Below are positions 61,125 through 64,000 of a stretch of DNA of 64,000 bases, in pieces. The notes beneath the pieces are model-generated. The model saw only the letters and a list, made by a program, of their open reading frames with translations. It was not told the origin of the DNA and made no database searches. Source of the DNA: Cephalopachus bancanus. Lineage: Eukaryota; Chordata; Mammalia; Primates; Tarsiidae. The stretch lies in contig JAPVLO010000953.1 in the NCBI GenBank assembly GCA_027257055.1, positions 248,001 to 312,000 on the forward strand, read 5' to 3'. The position numbers and the translations under genes are program-made. Position 1 is the stretch's first letter; each line of letters begins with the position of its first letter.

Positions 61125-61225
61125 CCAGACCGGCTGCTTCAAAGCATCTCTAATTAGCGCCTGCCTGTCAGAGAAGGATGTGTCTCCCTTAACGCTAATT
61201 AGCCTCCTGCTCTCCGTCTCCTGAT
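61125..61225. promoter_or_regulatory. Element with two CTAATTAGC palindromes (candidate enhancer)
   Basis: CTAATTAGC at 61150-61158 and again at 61195-61203, 45 bases apart. CTGTCA (61165-61170, MEIS-type) lies between and TGATGTCA follows near 61222. Non-repetitive sequence between two low-complexity tracts. Enhancer role is inferred. Confidence 0.45.
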
Positions 61226-61559
61226 GTCACAGCTGGGAGCTTGGGAGGGGGTGGGGGACAGAGGGTATCCCAGCCTGGGGAAGCCGTGTGGGGGAGGAGG
61301 GGGCCTGTGGGGTGGCAGCAGCAAGAGGGAAGCGGGTTGGACCACAGGAAGGACCGGAACAATCAGAAAGGCAGCTCTCCCCAGGTCTCCACCTCATGGG
61401 TGGGAGACCTGGGGCTGGGATGGGGATCCCGCCCTCAGAAGCCCCCCCAAGTTCTCAACAATCCCGAGGCCTAGCCAGACAGGGACACAGAAAGGATGGA
61501 GAATCTGTGACTGAAATGTCTAGTCAGAGAACTAGACATGGTGCCAGGGAGCCAGGATG

Positions 61560-61765
61560 GACAGAGATGAGACCCAGAGAGAATGACAGAGAGAAAGAAA
61601 CAGAGAGAGACACAGAGAGAGAGAGAGACAGAGAGAGACAGAAATAAAGACACACACAGAAAAAGAGAGACAGAGAGTGACAGACACACACACAGAGAAA
61701 GAGAAAGAGAGATGGGAGATGCGAGGGAGAAATGGCGGGATCTCCGCAGGGAGAAGCTGAGGCGG
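61560..61765 (+). repeat. GAGAGACAGAGA purine tract
   Basis: About 200 bases of GA-rich words with ACACACA inserts. Confidence 0.75.
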
Positions 61766-61954
61766 CCAGAGCGGAGACACAGGGGAGGGGGAGGAGGGAG
61801 GGGGAGGAGGGAGGCGGAGCCCGGCGGGGCCCCAGGAGGGGAGGCGCGTGGGCGGCAGAGGAGGGAGACAGACGGGCTTGCGGGGGCGGCAGGGAGTGGG
61901 GGAGGCACCACCTGCATCCCGAGGAGGGTGGGGATGTGAGGCTACAGCGCATGG

Positions 61955-62205
61955 AAGGGGGCCGAGAAAGGGGCTGCGGGCCCCAGGGGGGCCGAGAAAG
62001 GGGTGCGGGGCTCATGGGGACCAAGGAAGGAGCTGCAGGGCTGGGGGGCAAGGAAGGGGTGCGGGACTCACGTGGAGGGGCCGAGTAAGGGGGTGTGGGT
62101 CGCACGGGGGCCGAGTAAGGGGTGGGGAGCTCACACAGGGGCCGAGCAAGGGGGTGCAGGGCACACGGGGGCCGAGTAAGGGGGTGTGGGCACACATGGG
62201 TGCAC
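61955..62205 (+). repeat. GGGGCCGAGTAAGGGGGTG minisatellite, about 35-40 bp unit
   Basis: About seven units of GGGGCCGAGWAAGGGGTG plus a GGGNNCACACG-like spacer. Confidence 0.75.
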
Positions 62206-62624
62206 CTGGCGTCTTTGTCAGGGGTTCTGGGGGTGACACAAGTGTGTGTCTTCGTGCGCGTGTCTATGTGGCAGTGTGTCTACGCGTGTCCATAAAAGGT
62301 TTGCGTGAATCTGCCCGTCTGCGGGTCTACTTGTGTGTCTGTGTCCAGGCACCTCCTCCGAACTCCAATCCCAGCCCGGCTTCCCCTGGGTCTTCCAGGC
62401 CCTGCCCTCAAGGCCCCTTATTCACACCCCACCTTTTCCCAAAGCCTCGCCCACAAGCTCCACGCCCCTCCCCTGGCCCGGCCCACCTCTCCTCACCCGG
62501 CCCAGCCTTCCTTCTGCTCCTCACCTGCCCCCCGGCCCCGCCCCTTCGTTTACAGTCACGGACCCTTCGGGCCACGCCCCTCCAAGGCCCCGCCCCGTCG
62601 GCCCCGCCCCCTCCCCTGGGGTCC

Positions 62625-63190
62625 CGCCTTCCACCACAGCCCACAGCTGTTTTCTCTTGTGACGACCCAGATCCCACCCATGGCCTTGGGCCCTCTCCCT
62701 TCTCCATTCCAGACACCGTCCCACTTCGACAGGACCTTCCTCTCATCTCCGCTGAGGCCACCTTCCTCAGGACACACTGCATCTCCACCAGCTACCAGGG
62801 AGGGTCCCACACCCCTCCCACCCGCCCACCCTTCCACCCTAGGGCCGTCTTCTCGCCTGCCCTCCTCTATCATTTATACTCACAGACCCATCAGGCCACG
62901 CCCACTTTGCGGGCGCCCCCAGGCCCCGCCCTCCCCAGGATCCTCCTTAGGCCCCGCCTTCCTCCACAGCCCATAGCCATTTCCTCATGCCCCTACCCAG
63001 ACCCCACCTATGGCCTTAGGCCTTGCCTCTTCTTCAATTCCACAGCCACCAGCCCACCTTGACAGGACCCTCCCCTCATCTCCCCTGAGGCCCCTTCCTC
63101 AGGAACACTGCATCTCCACCAGTTACCAGCGAAGGTCCCACATCTTTCTCACCTTCCACCCTAGGGCCCTCTTCTCTCCGGCCCCTCCGC
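62625..63190 (+). repeat. Tandem duplication of about 330 bases
   Basis: CCTTCCACCACAGCCC (about 62628) and CCTTCCTCCACAGCCC (about 62958) open two copies that both pass through CATGGCCTTGGGCC/TATGGCCTTAGGCC, a GACAGGAC phrase and ACTGCATCTCCACCAG. Identity by eye is about 80%. Confidence 0.75.
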
Positions 63191-63279
63191 CTCTGGGCCC
63201 CACCCCGCTCCCTCTAGGCCCCGACCTCTCTAAGCCCCGCCCTGCCTCCTCATTTCAGTCACAGACTCACCAAATCCCG

Positions 63280-64000
63280 CCCGCTCGGTGGGCGTGGTTA
63301 GCCAAGCCCCACCTAGAGGCCTGCCACCCCTCATCTCACAGACCCATCAGACGCCAATGCTCGGTGGGCGTGGTTAGGCAAGTCCCGCCCCCTAGGCCCG
63401 CCCCTTCACCACACTCGGCAGACCCCGCCCACTCAGCGGGCGTAGTTAGCCAAGCCCCGCCCAGAGGCCCTAACCCCTTCACCTCAGTCACAGACCCATC
63501 AGAGCCCGCCCCCCCCCCGCTCGGTGGGAGTGGTCAGCCAAGCCCCGCCCAGAGGTTCGCCCTTTCACCTGTTATCCCCCAGAACCCCGCCCACTCAGTG
63601 GGCGTGGTTAGCAAAAGCCCCGCCTATAGGCCCTGCCTACTTCATCTCACACTCATCAGACCCCACCCACTCTGTGGACGTGGTTAGCCAAGCCCCGCCT
63701 AGAGGCCCTGCTCCCCTCATCTCACAGACTCATCTGACACCCGCCGCTCGGTGGGCGTGGTTAGCCAAGCCCCACCCAGAGACCCTACTCTTTCACCTCA
63801 GTCACTCACCAGACCCTGCCCACTCAGTGAGCGTGGTTAGCCAAGCCCCGCCCACAGGCCCTAACCTCTTCTCCTGTCACAGATCCATCAGACCCCCCCA
63901 ACGGCGCGCTCAGGGGGCGTGGTTATCCAAGCCCCACCCAGAGACCCTACTCTTTCACCTGTCACTCACCAGACCCTGCCCACTCGGTGGGCGTGGTTAG
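63280..64000 (+). repeat. GTGGGCGTGGTTAGCC minisatellite, about 75-bp unit, runs off the window
   Basis: About ten units: CTCGGTGGGCGTGGTTAGCC, then AAGCCCCGCC, then CACCTCAGTCACAGACCC. Unit starts near 63288, 63360, 63430, 63520, 63593, 63670, 63745, 63823, 63905 and 63980. Confidence 0.88.

Noticed and set aside
61848..63062. 404-codon + strand frame
   Set aside because: Runs through two minisatellites and the 330-base duplication; Pro/Arg/Ser-rich with no domain.

Overview
This is vertebrate nuclear DNA from a primate. It has spliced genes with GT-AG introns, about 50 Alu or Alu-monomer copies, old L1, L2, MIR and MLT1-like repeats, CpG islands and many minisatellites. Three genes are recognised from their proteins: the 3' end of DHX34 (+ strand), all of MEIS3 (- strand) and the 3' part of SLC8A2 (- strand). 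From memory this is the gene order of human 19q13.32. The Alus argue against human or any monkey or ape: I see J-type and monomeric Alus plus a distinct, fairly uniform derived subfamily, but no AluS- or AluY-type copy. The derived family also does not look like the lemur/galago Alus I know. A tarsier-like primate is my best inference, not a proof.

Layout. 1-1,490: last three coding exons and poly(A) signal of DHX34, a helicase of nonsense-mediated decay, with a GC-AG last intron. 1,490-19,900: intergenic and repeat-rich, with a mosaic of broken L1s (3.3-11.1 kb), a GC-box tract (9.76-9.98 kb), a homeodomain-site cluster (13.0-13.1 kb) and a 1.2 kb LTR-like element with an internal duplication (14.5-15.7 kb). 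19,977-28,158: MEIS3, twelve coding exons giving an intact 378-residue TALE homeodomain protein, with its ATG in a CpG island. 28.2-43.9 kb: intergenic, with two orphan CpG islands (30.9-31.5 and 41.1-42.2 kb), a possible conserved element (32.9-33.1 kb), long CT-rich tracts, Alus and a minisatellite made of GCGTGGC units. 43.9-64.0 kb: SLC8A2 (NCX2). Six coding exons cover the end of the regulatory loop, with an 18-nt microexon, and the C-terminal transport half. Its introns hold a 1.5 kb minisatellite, an array of ZNF143-like sites, a telomere-like tract, an element with two CTAATTAGC palindromes and a minisatellite that runs off the right edge.

The three genes work separately: RNA surveillance, PBX/HOX-partner transcription control and neuronal Ca2+ extrusion. 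What links the window is its repeat landscape. Three unrelated arrays share a GCGTGGC (KLF/SP-type) core, another carries ZNF143-type sites, and the main Alu subfamily has gained a small inverted repeat. No operon, CRISPR array, tRNA or rRNA gene was found. All similarity statements are by eye or from memory; no database search was run.
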